Positions 1 through 10,789 of a stretch of DNA of 64,000 nucleotides are shown here, one piece after another (position 1 is the first letter of the stretch; every line of letters starts with the position of its first letter). Below the pieces are notes generated by a model. That model was not told where the DNA came from. It worked only from the letters and a program-made list of their open reading frames with translations, and ran no database searches. The translations under genes and the position numbers were made by a program. The stretch comes from Branchipolynoe longqiensis (Eukaryota > Annelida > Polychaeta > Phyllodocida > Polynoidae). Where the stretch lies: positions 64,721,593 through 64,785,592 of the forward strand of contig CM059192.1 in assembly GCA_030323885.1 (NCBI GenBank), in the 5' to 3' direction.

Positions 1-4
1 AGAG

Positions 5-67
5 TATACATACATACATACATACATACATACATACATACATACATACATACATACATACATACAT
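5..67 (+). repeat. (TACA)n microsatellite
   Basis: About fifteen uninterrupted copies of the tetranucleotide open the window. Nothing coding or regulatory is visible in it. Confidence 0.95.
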
Positions 68-134
68 GAAGTGGTGCTTTATTTAATATGGAATAGTTGT
101 TAGCACAATTTCACTGAAATGTATGTACGTATAC

Positions 135-325
135 TTGTGTCGTGGGGGTGATGAAGATGGGAAATATTGCCCCCAGAGCGAGTTTTGAACCCAGACCCCT
201 TGCACTCTGGGCTAGTGTGCTAACCATTAGACCACCTAGGCTCCGTGATGCAATCACCCTACCCACACCTCCCTGTCTATGTGGCTCCTTGCCTGAGAAG
301 TCAGTGCAGACTATTACACTTGTCC
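135..325 (-). mobile_element. tRNA-headed SINE, copy 1
   Basis: Read on the minus strand from about 244, this begins GGAGCCTAGG, followed by a pol III A-box-like TGGTCTAATGGTTAGCAC and a B-box-like GGTCTGGGTTCAAAACT about 45 bases on, so the first ~77 nt look like a degenerate tRNA. A related copy lies at 5430-5600 and a third, on the plus strand, at 62434-62526, including shared sequence outside the tRNA-like head. Repetition plus split promoter boxes support a SINE rather than a tRNA gene; the arms do not pair cleanly. The short open frame on the plus strand here is not a gene. Confidence 0.7.
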
Positions 326-390
326 CCCTAGAATTGGAAGTCTTTTAAATGATTTACATCCAAAAGTCGCTTTAATGCATACAATTACAT

Positions 391-928
391 ATAGGATAAT
401 TATGTGAGACTTACCTTGGTACAGTTGACACATAATTGTTGTTTTACCGAGTCCGAGGCCTCGGATATTTGTAGTCCAGTGAGATATAGCACTCCCGCCC
501 GATCAATCTTTAACTAACCTACCGAAATTATGCCTATTTCCTTTTTTAACAAAATTTTCAACAAATTTGCCGGAGGTGATTAGCCTGTATCAGCATGTCT
601 ACATCATGTCATATTCCACTGTCGTCACCCATCCAAGTACTGACGGGGCTCAAGCGTTGCTTAACTTTGGTGATCGGATGAGAACCAGTGTTTCCTATGT
701 GATATTAGCTGTTATAACAATTTTGCTCAAATCTCCTTTGGAAACCGAAGCCCAGAAACCTCCAACATAATAGGAAGGGAGGGTGGGACTGGACTACAAA
801 TATCCGAGGCCTCGGACTGGGTAAAACAACAATTATGTGTCAACTGTACCAAGGAGAGTCTCACATAATTATCCTATTTTACCTCGTCCTCAACCTCTTG
901 GCTATTTATAGCCCAGTGAGATGTTTAC
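391..928. repeat. 3' end of DIRS A: hairpin and complementary blocks
   Basis: Bases 391-475 are the reverse complement of about 789-887 (shared words include GACACATAATTGTTGTTTTAC and CCGAGGCCTCGGATATTTGTAG), giving an ~80-bp stem around a ~310-base loop. Inside it, 479-507 pairs with 4331-4360, and 877-920 pairs nearly perfectly with 4355-4398. The two blocks therefore cover the right terminus end to end with a small overlap, as expected for an internal complementary region. Confidence 0.85.
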
Positions 929-984
929 GTAGACATAATTTCAGTTTAGTATTAACTGTAGCTATTTCTTATAGCCTTACTACT

Positions 985-1997
985 CATGACTTGCTTAACA
1001 AAATTTAAGCCATGCTTTTGTTTTTCTCTATCCGTTTGTTGTAATGTTTTGCAAATGATAGAGATGTTTACCATACTACATCTTTTAGAATGGTTTTACT
1101 AGGAATGCCCAATTTCCTGGCATTTGATGCTACTGCACCACTAGTAGAGTGTGCTGAATAGTTCTTCATATCTATAGCTACTGCTAACAGTATCCTAAGG
1201 GTCCATCTTGTTAACGTGTCTCTTGTAATTAGACCGAAGGGTTTAATGTAACTTAACAATAATATATTGTTCTTTCTTACATGCTTAGTGTTTAGAAAAT
1301 ATGTCTTAATAGCTCTAACCACACACAGTTTCTTATCTTCCGAAAAAGCTTTAAGTGTGATAGAAAACATAGGGTCCCCTGTCCTATTCGATTTCAATAA
1401 GTTATCTAAGTCAAAAAATCACTTCTTCTTTTGACAATTCATCTTATCTAAATTTAAAGCTAGTATAGTCTGGCCTCTATGCCCTGTAATAATCAGGATA
1501 AGTACGGCACCTTTAAACTCCAAATCTCTCATGGAAAAGTTTTTGTTGTCTGGCCAAGTTTTGAATAGTTTGAAGACTAGCGAAACATCCCCAAACCCTA
1601 GTGTATTTAGGCTTTGGTGGATTTATCTAATAACTGACTTTAGAAACCAATGAATCAAGTAATGCTTCCCCTCTGTTTGACCATCTATCCTAGGAAGAAC
1701 CACTGATAAAGCACAGCGTGCTGTATTAATGGCACCAAACCCTAGCCCTTCATCCTCCAGTGTGCGAAGGAAACAAAGAACCTGTGCAAGAGGGGTTTAA
1801 ACAATCAATTTTAGACAACGTACAAAATAATTGCTACTTCTTAACATAATGAGCATAAAGCTTAACCATCCCAGGACTCCAGGCTGAAGAGCCCAGTCTT
1901 GTAGGGTCGTTTTGTCTATCCCAACGGGTTGCAGATGCTTCCTCAGAAAAAGAAATGCCACCAAGGGGGTCGAATTGACGTCTCCCTTTGGTGCCAA
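985..1997 (-). pseudogene. DIRS A tyrosine recombinase (broken)
   Basis: Minus-strand remnant of the recombinase that integrates circular DIRS DNA. The N-terminal piece (1997-1797) matches the start of the recombinase in element B. The middle, in shifted frames around 1490-1790, retains an LEDEGLGFGAIN-type helix and the arm containing TGHRGQ with the first catalytic Arg. The piece at 1397-1068 retains YSAHSTSGA, where the usual H-x-x-R box reads H-S-T-S, so the second catalytic Arg appears lost. Frameshifts and stops separate these pieces. Identity rests on colinear similarity to 56316-55197 of element B. Confidence 0.8.
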
Positions 1998-2007
1998 AAG
2001 TCTGTTG

Positions 2008-2600
2008 TCACACAGGTTGTTTGGAGCTCGTTGAAAATGTCACCGACTCTCTTGACCAATTCCTGGCTGCTGCTACCCAGGGCTGGGTCTCCCAGAGCGG
2101 GGCTAGCAGGATTGCTTTCGTCCCGTCGTTATGCATTTTCCTGGCCACTCTTCCCACCATGCTGAATGGTGGAAATGCATAAAAGAATAAATGTTTCCAT
2201 TTGAAAATAAACGCATCAACTATCCATGAATTTGGCTCTGGTTGCCACGAAACATATCTAAATAATTTAAAGTTATTTCTAGATGCCAACAGGACCAGAC
2301 CATCTTTAATATTTTTTTAACGTTTTCCTACCGAAACAGAATAATAAGCATTCTTTAAATCAATGCTACCCATCCAAGCTTTGTGTGTTACCAAATCCAG
2401 AGCATTTTTAAACGAACACATTTTGAAATGCATATAGGTTATTAATTTATTCAAAACCGCAAGGTCTAGAATTACACAATGTGAAGCATTGTGCCTAAGA
2501 AATATGTTGGAAACAACTTGTTCTTCTGAATGTACAGCCTTGGTGCTAAAAGCATTGCTTTTCCGCACATGCGGATACGCGTGAGACATTCACGTCAGTA
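2008..2600 (-). pseudogene. DIRS A reverse transcriptase/RNase H remnant
   Basis: The 2589-2317 frame keeps the RT entry region: a proline/lysine-rich approach, then VILDLAVLNKLI and SIDLKNAYYSV, the first catalytic-Asp motif of DIRS RTs. It then stops and the next recognisable piece (2289-2008) is already the tail beyond RNase H, with YVSWQPEPNSWIVDAF and an FPPFS...W.TQPW pattern that also ends the RT-RNase H of element B. The YxDD motif and the whole RNase H core are absent, so a deletion of roughly 1 kb lies at ~2290-2316. Confidence 0.8.
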
Positions 2601-2996
2601 ATGTCTGCGTATGCGCAACCGGTGAAGTGTTTACATTGCTTCCCTGCTAGTGCGTTAACAGCGCATGCCTCACCGTGTGCTATGCGACTGTAATATGCCT
2701 ATTTTTAGAAGCATTTTCTACCTCGACCGGCAGTCCTAGGTTTATGTGTGGCAAATCAACGCCATGGTTATAAGAACTGACACGAGAAGGCGTTGCAGCG
2801 TTCACAGTGTAAATCGCTGAATGCTCAGAAATACCACTGCCTGACGACAAGTTATCCATCCATTTTCTCAGAGACTAAATCTCACCCTGAATAGTCTTCA
2901 AAACCTGACTATCTCCTTTCTGTAAGAACTCTTCTTGGATCTTAGTGCCTTCTTTACCTGCGTCAGTCGTATTTATTAAATCTTAAGTCTTAACTG

Positions 2997-3062
2997 GGAA
3001 TCGAACCGTAGACATCCAAGATTGAAACAGGCACCTTACCAATGCTCTATGAAGGCACTGAA
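2997..3062 (-). other. tRNA-like fragment
   Basis: Minus strand reads from about 3062 with an A-box-like ATAGAGCATTGGTAAGGTGCC and a B-box GGTTCGATTCCC near 3010. The arms do not close into a good acceptor stem, so this is a tRNA pseudogene or SINE head, not a working tRNA. It sits inside the gag-side coding remains of DIRS A. Confidence 0.5.
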
Positions 3063-3167
3063 CATTTTCGTACCTCTTAATGTCGCATAGCCTTAATTGA
3101 ACGATATCAATGGCGTCCATCTCAGGTTTAGTACGTCATGGAAAACGAACCCAAGGGTTCAACACAG

Positions 3168-3770
3168 TTAACTCACATCAAAGACATAGCAATGTGATAC
3201 GTGTAACCGTCTTTTTTTTACTCTCTTCGATACCTTACTTTTGGTCGATGGTATTTCCCCTTCAGACAACTCAGTGTCAGACGACTTAGACAAATTTGAC
3301 TTACATTTTCGGCGCTTTCCCCTCCCCCCCCCCCCTTCTTTCAGGCACACACCTAGCAACTGAGAGTTGTGAGCGCACGGAGAGTTCATCAGAGTGTTTT
3401 CTGATAAGCCATAAGCCAGGTCATATTTTGACCCAGTCTTGCTTGCCATGACCAGCTGTTGTTGAACTTCCCTGAAGCATCTAGTCAGCCTCTCTCTGCC
3501 GCCTCTGAGGGTCAGGCCAGAGTGTTGTGTCATCTTGTTGACGCGTTGATTGCCCTCATGGTCACCAGCCGAATCTGACTCATTTGTATGACCGGCCTGC
3601 ACTGGGTCTGGCTGGCCGTAAAAGTCATTTGTTTGACTCGGTTGGGATTCAAACTTCCAACCTTCTGCACAGGAAACCGATTCTGCCGATTCCCCTCCCG
3701 CGTCCGATACCATCTTGTAAATATACAACGTATATTTAGCCAAGGCTACGTTGCACACGAGTAAAATCAC
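3168..3770 (-). pseudogene. DIRS A gag-like frame
   Basis: A 200-codon open frame at the position of gag, upstream of RT on the minus strand. It is low in hydrophobics apart from the first 20 residues, has a glycine run (GGGGRGKRR) produced by a poly-C tract, and ends with a Ser/Glu/Lys-rich stretch (SSDTELSEGEIPSTKSKVSK) like the acidic/basic N-terminus of element B gag. A further gag-like stretch with interrupted frames continues at about 2977-2690, split off by the tRNA-like block at 2997-3062. The assignment is by position and composition; there is no strong motif. Confidence 0.5.
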
Positions 3771-4398
3771 TGCAACATATTTTTAATGAGACTCTGTCTC
3801 GACAAACTATTTTGACCTATCCAATATACCCTCCATTAAATTAAACGAAACCAGGTATATTGGTGCACAGTGTACATACCCTCTGTGCATACCTATATCA
3901 GGGTGCCTGTCCCCATTTTTCGGTCGCTGACCCGAGACAAGACTTATTTCTTCTAATTTTGAATAACCTATCTAAGGCCAAATCTATTTATGCGAATGCC
4001 CTCGAGGACTGGCACTAGCGACGCACACAACTCTGTTGTCGCACAACGGGCGACTCGGGCCTCTGTGGGTTAGGCATAACCGGGCAAACATGTAATCCCA
4101 CCGACAACACCACTGGCGGCTGCCGCTCCACCGGTGGCCACCAACACCACTTAGAATAACTTCCAGAGCTTGCCAAATGCAGCTCCATAACTAAACCTTT
4201 AAAGAAGGTTGCCAACTATGTTGGGCGTTTAGTAATATTCAATAATCCAATATCCTTTGGTAATGTAGGTTGTTCTAGAAGACCGGAGCTCACCGTTCGC
4301 ATGTCCGTTCACGGCGAGTTGGGAACGCAAATTGATCGGGCGGGAAGTGCTATATCTCACTGGGCTATAAATAGCCAAGAGGTTGAGGACGAGGTAAA

Positions 4399-4943
4399 AA
4401 ATATATATACAGACAACACAGTGTAAAGTCGTCGGTTGGCAGCTGTAGTTGTGTAGGCAGGCTAATAGGAAATCACTACAGGCAAGGATAAGAAAGGCAG
4501 AGATTAGAGTGAAAGTAAAGTAAGTGAGAGCTTGTACCCTCAGGTTTATTATTATATAGTGGTTTCTGGACCTGATATGGCATATCACCTGACCATGCTC
4601 TCCAATCAACATCAAGCATTTCTAGGTCCACCAATCAACAGTAAGCATTTCTGTATTACCATGACAACTGTGATCTACTGACCACCACCATGCCTTGGCT
4701 GCTTTGGCCTCACCTGCCCTGTTGTGTCTGTGTGTGTGGTGATCTGTGACTAACAGTTGAGGGGGTTGTGAGTAGAGGCTCTTGAGCCCCTTCCACACTA
4801 ACAGTAGTGCCCCTCTCACACTATCTATAGAATACACAATGACTATTTAATACAAGCAAAGGATCGCCAGCACCACATAATATATTAATGCCCCTGGCCA
4901 TACACATCATTTACCTTTATAAACCATTTGTAGACCAGTTCAC
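4399..4943. other. No recognised gene
   Basis: Between DIRS A and the next MITE I see a TG-rich patch near 4725-4745 and two short minus-strand frames without recognisable motifs. The part next to 4398 may be the untranslated 5' leader of DIRS A. Confidence 0.4.
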
Positions 4944-4955
4944 CAGTGTCCCTTA

Positions 4956-5332
4956 TACCCAGTCACACGAGAGACAGCGTTCGCCGGCAACCTCCCTACG
5001 CCCACAAGGACGCCAACCACCCAGCGTTCCATTGGATACATTGATTCAAACACGTTTTAGGCGCCATGTCGGCAGCATCGCATGTGTTACCACCAACCCA
5101 GGGCGGCGCTAGGGCGCCAACCATTTTGAATGGCGCCGCCGGAACAGGGCGTAAGGAGGTTGCACGTGCAGCAGCAGCAACCTCCTTGCGTCCAAAATTC
5201 CCGAAATGGACGCCGGGTGGTTGGCATCCTCGCGGCGACAGCACTCAATCAGGGCGTAGGGAGGGCGCAAGGAGGAAGTTTTGAAGTCGTGAATCGATCG
5301 TTAGCGAACGCAGGCCTCGTGTGACTGGGGTA
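4956..5332. mobile_element. MITE family F4 (CAGTCACACGAG ends)
   Basis: Inverted ends: TACCCAGTCACACGAG on the left and its complement, ending CTCGTGTGACTGGGGTA, on the right. Flanking triplets are TTA and TCA, so a TTA duplication with one change is possible. A 13-bp direct repeat (tagaccagttcac, at 4931-4943 and 5336-5348) also flanks it. The interior repeats a GC-rich word related to gcgttcgc and variants of gcaacctcc/ggaggttgc in both orientations. No transposase is present. Confidence 0.7.
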
Positions 5333-5429
5333 TCATAGACCAGTTCACATTCCCCACCAATGTGTTTTATCGGAATATTTTACAACAGGGTAACTTCAAC
5401 AAACCATACAGTGCATAGGATCCAAGTTA

Positions 5430-5600
5430 CTGTAACTAGTGTCGTAGGGGTGATGGAAATGGGAAATACTGCGCCCAGGACAGGTTTTGAACCACACCCC
5501 TTGCATGATGGGCTAATGTGCTAACCATTACACCACCTAGGCTCCTTGATGTCATCACCGTATCCACGACTACTTGTCTATGTGGCTCCTTGCTTGACTA
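5430..5600 (-). mobile_element. tRNA-headed SINE, copy 2
   Basis: Diverged copy of the 135-325 SINE in the same orientation: the minus strand shows GGAGCCTAGGTGGTGTAATG (A box) and a B-box-like GTGGTTCAAAACC. Similarity extends beyond the tRNA-like head through the shared CTATGTGGCTCCTTGC block on the plus strand. Confidence 0.7.
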
Positions 5601-5816
5601 TTACACATGTATATGTTTGTGTATATATATAATATATGTATGTGTGTGTACATGTACGTATGTGCGTGCATGTACGTATCTGTGTGCATGTACGTATCTG
5701 TGTGCATGTACGTATCTGTGTACATGTATGCATGTGTGTATATGTATATATGTATACATGTATATATGTACACATGTATGTATGTACATGTATGTGTGTA
5801 CATGTATGTATGTACA
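5601..5816. repeat. TGTATG/TACATG low-complexity tract
   Basis: Imperfect purine/pyrimidine alternation built on tgta, catg and tacg words. It is open in all frames and produces spurious 60-118-codon frames on both strands. Confidence 0.95.
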
Positions 5817-5829
5817 TCAGTGCTGTAGT

Positions 5830-7477
5830 GTGCTTCACCCACACCCTAGTATGGCCAATGTGGAGACAAACTGAGTGGACACCTAGGCCGTATTCGATTA
5901 AACAACTCGGGTTCACCACTTTTTGGCACATACACAGGCCCTACAAACTCGGTTTGGATGAACAAATATGCTCGGGGTGAAAAAAATGGTGGCTTAATCC
6001 AAAACTTCTTTTTTTAAATAACCAATATAACTACAGGAAAATATGATTTAAAGTATTAAAGTATGATTGCATAGTTTGGTTATATTTCCATTTAAGTAAT
6101 CTCAGTTATTACCAGGTACCGGCAGCGCCCATTAAAAGTCCAGGAATGGTGCTTTTTTCATCAATATTCACATGCTTGTAACTATTTCTCTATGTATATG
6201 ATTTAGATGAAATTACATAACCTAGAACATCAACATATGTTCTATCCGATGGTGTTGTTGGATAGAATATATAATTAGTTGGTATTTAAGTAAACTCCAT
6301 TTGTATGATGAGTGTATTTAGTGAATATTCCTTCATTACTGATGTAAATGAAAACGATTGAAAACAGGGTATTTTTAATGGACTTGCGCTTCCTTGTACT
6401 ACCTCGTAGAAAGTCATGGATGGTACCAGAAGAAGCGCGATGACCTCAGCTTTCTAACCATATATGATTTGCCTAGGTCAAAAAGGTCAAATTCTGCAAT
6501 TTAAATAATTTTCAAAGTTTAAAGCCAATCTACTGAATTAAAAAATATTTTAAACCTAATAAGATTTGGTATGTATAGATAGACAATTTGATTCCCTTTC
6601 CAATAATACCAATCTTAGTATAGTACTAGTTAGTGCAAGGAGCCGCAGACAGAATATTGATACCAACCTGTTTGGGTCTTTGCTGACCGCACTAGTTTCA
6701 CAATGGTGACACCAATGTAGAAACATGTACATGACATTGATGTCTTTTGAGATATATCAGAGAATATATAATCTAATATTGGGCCAAATTTTGGGAAGAA
6801 CCAGCCATTTCTCTAGCCACAGTGAATATTTAAAGATTTATTTAAATCAATATTTTTGGTTTCAGATACTTTTAATTCATATTTGGCATCAAAATGCAGA
6901 TTTTAATATTATTAGCTAAATTACTGTCATAGCTAATATCCATTAGTTCCATATACTATGTCTGCAAAATTTGAAGAAGATCCACCTATTGGATGAGCCA
7001 CAGTGAGTGTTCAAACCTTGATGAACTAATCTTTATTTTTTATTTTGTATACTTTTCTTTTGTAAGTGCAATCAAATGCACTTTTTGTATTTCTAGACAG
7101 AATATTAATATGATACCATGTATTACCTCCAGATAATGTGCACTGTACATTTATAGGAAGTTTAACCAATTGGTTAAACTACAATGAGCATTTAAAAATT
7201 CATCAAATTGATATATTTGGTTTTCCGACAATTTGTCTTTACATGTTCAATCAAAATTCAATATTTTCCATATTTGTGGATATAATATTGATATCAATCA
7301 TATCTATTAGTATCAGTGATTGGTTATTGTAATACTGTGCCAAATATGAGGAAGTTTCAAAAGGTTCTTTTGCTGCAATGAGCTTTCAAAGATTGAAATG
7401 TTGAACAAAATTCACTTTATGACATTTTATGATGCAGATATCTTTTGATTCTCTGCAGGTAGAGCTCTGAAAAAAAT
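5830..7477. other. AT-rich, no recognised gene
   Basis: Long AT-rich spacer. Loosely repeated phrases recur at a few hundred bases (for example tttggtttt...cagata and caatgagcattt variants near 6810, 7010, 7180 and 7380), suggesting an old tandem or dispersed repeat. No ORF with a recognisable motif. Confidence 0.5.
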
Positions 7478-7640
7478 AGGCTATTACACTGTTATGAATA
7501 TATGAACTATTTATCATTTATTCAGTCTTGTTGCAGTTTTCAATGAGAATACCATGCTTGGAAAATGACTATTTGGCCAAATCAGAATGCTTTTTTTGTT
7601 ATGAATTGCACTTTTTGACATTGCCTTTTCAAAAATCAGC
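7478..7640. repeat. Dispersed repeat R, left part
   Basis: The first ~95 bases (ggctattacac to cttggaaaat) match 51350-51263 in reverse complement. In the 51-kb copy this block runs almost directly into the block that here begins at 9238, so 7478-7640 and 9238-9375 are one repeat split by the 7641-9237 insertion. Confidence 0.8.
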
Positions 7641-9237
7641 TTAAAGTTGCATGGTCCGATGGCACTTGAATTTTTGTCTTATTTTTTAGATAAATATATC
7701 AAATTGATCATTACAAGCTACTAATCACTAGTCCGGAGTGATTTTGATTAAAGATGATTAGTTTTGAAGTAATATGAGCTGAAAGAACCAAAAATAATTT
7801 CGACAAGCTTGTCAAAAGTCCTGTGGCTATGACCCAGATGGTCATCTCGCGGTGACCACGTGATGTGAGATGACCTGGAACCTTACAGGACTGTAGGTAG
7901 ATATTCCTGGTTGGGTTAGAACCATTCTGGGAATGGATTAGTGCCATAGGCCCATGGCACTAGGGTTTTTAACAAAATATAATGTGTGTCTTGGCTACTT
8001 GTGTCTGTCTATGTATGTATATGTGTGTGTGTATGTCTGTGTGTGTCTATCTGTGTGTTTCTCTGTATGTGTGGGTATGTATGTGTGTATGTATGTGGGT
8101 GTCTGTGTGTGTATGTATGTGTATGTGTGTATGTATGTACCTTCCTACTTATTTTTTTCCTTATACTTTTCATATTCATGTTCAGATTTGATGAAAGAAA
8201 TAAGGGAAATAAAATAAAACTGTGTGCAACTTTGATCTTTTTAGTTATGAACTGTTTTTGTACCAAAAAACCCCATTTGTAACATGACATATGGCACATG
8301 GTTGAATCCTTATTAACATCTTGTATTGCATTGATATATCAAACAAAACAGTTCCCAAATCAAAGAGGAAGTATTTATTAACATGTATGCATGCTTAAAT
8401 TTAAAAAAAAAAAAATTTTATGTCTTCAGAAATAACATTACAAATTTCCATCACACGTGTAACCGTGGTGTCTGGATGCCACACAAATAATGTACACTAA
8501 TTATTCAGTGAATAAGCATGGCTGGGAATTACTTTTTTTTATCAATATAAGCACTAGATATTTCTGTATATTATGCCATGATTAATATGCTTCTAAGTAT
8601 GATATTATTTAATTCTGATTAGATATTTATTAAGCAGACTGTGTGGTGTCCTAAACATGTGTTACACGTGTGACATACATGTTATACTGCCATAAGAGAT
8701 ATCTTATTCATGGACTACACCTTTATTTTTTATCTCATCAATTTATATTTTACATAGATGTAAAGGGGAGATTTCCAGCTTTCATTTGCAACCAAAAAAT
8801 GTAAAAAATTCTAATATTAAATTTTAACTCTCCATGTGACACATCTGGCCAGTTTTCAGGAGAGTGACCCATGTCTGTATGTATGTCTGTGTGTGTGTCT
8901 GTCTCTGTAAAGTCAGGTCAGGAAACACACAGACACATACACACACATCCACCTCATATCCCCTTCCCCTCTATGGCCCTGCGCAGTAGGCCACTTGGTT
9001 GGGGGGAGGCTAATGAGGTCACGAGATTGGCCTAATTGGTTAATGGCCTTCCTGCATAATGGGTGTTTCAAACTGAGTGTTCAAAGGGGTGAGGTTATAA
9101 ACTCACTGGCTATTCTGTATATACTGTCCCAAATCATTAGCTAATACACCAGTGCCTAAGTTGGATATATAGGATCAAATGTAAGTAGTTGTTTTAATTT
9201 TGACAAAATTATATTTCATCGGACCATGCAACTTTAA
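7641..9237. mobile_element. Non-autonomous element with TTAA target sites
   Basis: Ends are a perfect 21-bp inverted repeat, TTAAAGTTGCATGGTCCGAT(G), at 7641-7661 and 9217-9237. Both outermost tetranucleotides are TTAA, and the related site at 51.26 kb has a single TTGA in that place, so TTAA was probably duplicated on insertion, as for piggyBac- or Kolobok-type transposases. The interior has TG/CA microsatellites (7985-8145, 8870-8950) and no transposase. Diverged relatives of the right half occur at 47985-48120 and 62205-62345. The superfamily cannot be fixed from ends alone. Confidence 0.8.
7985..8145 (+). repeat. TGTG/TATG microsatellite
   Basis: Imperfect (TGTATGTG)n tract inside the TTAA element. 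The open frames across it on both strands are composition artefacts. Confidence 0.95.
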
Positions 9238-9375
9238 CTAATTGATTTAGTAATTGACAATTTAATTTCCTTTATATATGTAGAATGGAAATTTGTTAGC
9301 AGAACTCCCCTCACATCATTCCACTTGTTATTAAAGTTGGTCAAAGTTCCCCTTTTAATTCAAAATTAATACATT
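9238..9375. repeat. Dispersed repeat R, right part
   Basis: From ctaattgatttagtaattg onward this matches 51262-51117 in reverse complement with few differences. It continues the repeat begun at 7478. Confidence 0.8.
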
Positions 9376-9745
9376 TTATATATTTAATCTTAAAGAATTA
9401 TTATTTCAAGAACAATAACATTTATAACCTAACTGTTTTTGGATTTAGGCTTGTAATTTCAACGCCTACAGGATGGAATAAAAATATTGCACCCTATGCA
9501 TATTTTAAAATTTCGCTGCGGTTCCTATTATTACACACACAAAAACCATTAAAACCCCATGTAGGACTTGTACTGGAGGCTGTTATCCTACAGATACCAG
9601 CACAAATGTGACGTCATTGCTTCTAACACCCCCAGCCAAAACGTGAAGCACTGGGGTCGGGTCGTTTTGCACATAGCCCGTGTATTTTTAGGCTCCACTC
9701 GCGGTGTTCTATTAAAAATCCTAATGGACGTATTCGACTGGGACC
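9376..9745. other. No recognised feature
   Basis: AT-rich to mixed sequence with no recognisable coding motif or repeat. Confidence 0.4.
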
Positions 9746-10097
9746 TTTCCATCTGCAAAATTTAGGCTCCGCCCACCTGCGGAGTGAACTTGGTTTTCAA
9801 ATGCAAAGAGGACCAGTCAAATGGCTTCAGCCAATCAGAGCTGTTCTTTTCCATTGCAAATGACAGCCCTCTATGGGGGCTGCCATTTGCAATCGGAAAG
9901 AAAAGAACCAATCAAAGCTGTTCGTTTCCATTGCAAATGGCTGCCCCCTATGGGTGCCGCCATTTGCAATCGAAAAGAACAGCTATGATTGGCTGAAGCT
10001 ACTGAATCTTTCAACCTTCCCATATCAGCAAAGACCCTATCACACTAAGACGGCTCACTCCCTATCTCCCCCATGGTAATGTAAATTTTGCAGTGCC
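9746..10097. mobile_element. Foldback element with nested palindromes
   Basis: Short inverted ends (CTGCAAAATTTA at ~9753 and TAAATTTTGCAG at ~10082) enclose a larger inverted repeat: ggcttcagccaatcagagctg (9823-9843) against agctatgattggctgaagc (~9981-9999). Inside are two further palindromes, each opening ttgcaaatg and closing catttgcaat (9856-9895 and 9932-9971). The whole can fold as a two-armed hairpin. Inverted CCAAT boxes (ccaatca/tgattgg) are part of the repeat. The 70-codon frames here are by-products. Confidence 0.65.
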
Positions 10098-10439
10098 ATC
10101 TTGTGGTGGGTTTGATCAGCCTGGCTGCTGGCTGGTGTTTCACATGAAAACACATACAAGGCGAGAGGGTGAGTTAAAAATAAAAAAAGAGAGATTGCCT
10201 GTAATTTGGATGTGGCCGATGTTGCGCCTACTTCCTGGTCCCCACCTCCCTCATTCCCCTGCCTCCCTGCCTGCTTGGTTAGCTCAGTGTCAGGATAATG
10301 TGACTGAGTGGGTTATCGGATCATGGTGTCGGCAGCCTCGTCTCCCAATGGGACAGCACTATAAGGTTACCATGAGGTTGCATTGTCACAAGTCTGTACC
10401 CATCCTGATATGACCATAGATATTGCTAGGATGGAGAAC
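10098..10439. other. No recognised feature
   Basis: Non-repetitive spacer before SINE2. An open frame of 106 codons has no recognisable motif and is probably chance. Confidence 0.35.
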
Positions 10440-10776
10440 GTGGCGTTCTCTGTGGCGGAGTGGTTAGAGTGTCTGACTTTTTTCTAGGTCAGACTCCTAA
10501 TCTGAGGGTCGGCGGTTCGATTCCCCATGCCCCCAGCTCTGCCAATTTGGATTTCCACCGCTGTGTATAACTTACAGTGTCATCAAAGGCTGGTTGCTCT
10601 CATACCATGTCTATGTGGTGTGGGAGGTTAAAAATCCCTTGGGTCGGTAAAAGTGTAGGCTCGGGCTTTCTATCGACCAGCAGTGGAATGAGGAAGACCA
10701 GTCGTCTATGACTGAAATTTCCCCTGCTTAAACAACTAATGGACAAAAAAAAACCAAAAAAAAAAACCCCAACAAA
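10440..10776 (+). mobile_element. SINE2 with Ser/Leu-tRNA-like head, copy 1
   Basis: Begins ctctgtggcggagtggttag (A box), has an extra-long variable region, then the B box GGTTCGATTCCCC near 10515. A ~230-base body follows, ending in a poly-A/CA tail at ~10743-10776. The same head and body recur at 14510-14822 without the long tail, which shows a dispersed SINE and not a tRNA gene. A long variable arm is characteristic of class II (Ser/Leu) tRNAs. Confidence 0.8.
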
Positions 10777-10789
10777 ACAAACTGTTAAC

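Larger units (their letters stand above)
391..4398 (-). mobile_element. DIRS-like retrotransposon A (decayed)
   Basis: A minus-strand tyrosine-recombinase retrotransposon remnant. In element order it has a gag-like frame (3770-3168), RT and RNase H remains (2600-2008) and a recombinase (1997 to ~985). The right terminus (4331-4398) is complementary to two separate blocks at the left (479-507 and 877-920), which is the terminal plus internal complementary repeat layout of DIRS elements and matches element B at 54.9-60.1 kb. Most of the RT between its first conserved motif and the RNase H tail is missing, and the remaining frames carry several stops, so it cannot be autonomous. DIRS elements encode no integrase or aspartic protease, and none is seen. 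Confidence 0.85.

Noticed and set aside
168..244. tRNA gene on the minus strand
   Set aside because: Arms do not pair well and the same sequence with extra body recurs twice; it is a SINE head.
3168..3770. Host gene with glycine and Ser/Lys-rich tail
   Set aside because: It lies exactly at the gag position of a DIRS element with matching end repeats; host origin is less likely.
5518..5980. Overlapping frames of 60-118 codons on both strands
   Set aside because: Low-complexity tgta/catg tract; no motif and no consistent frame.
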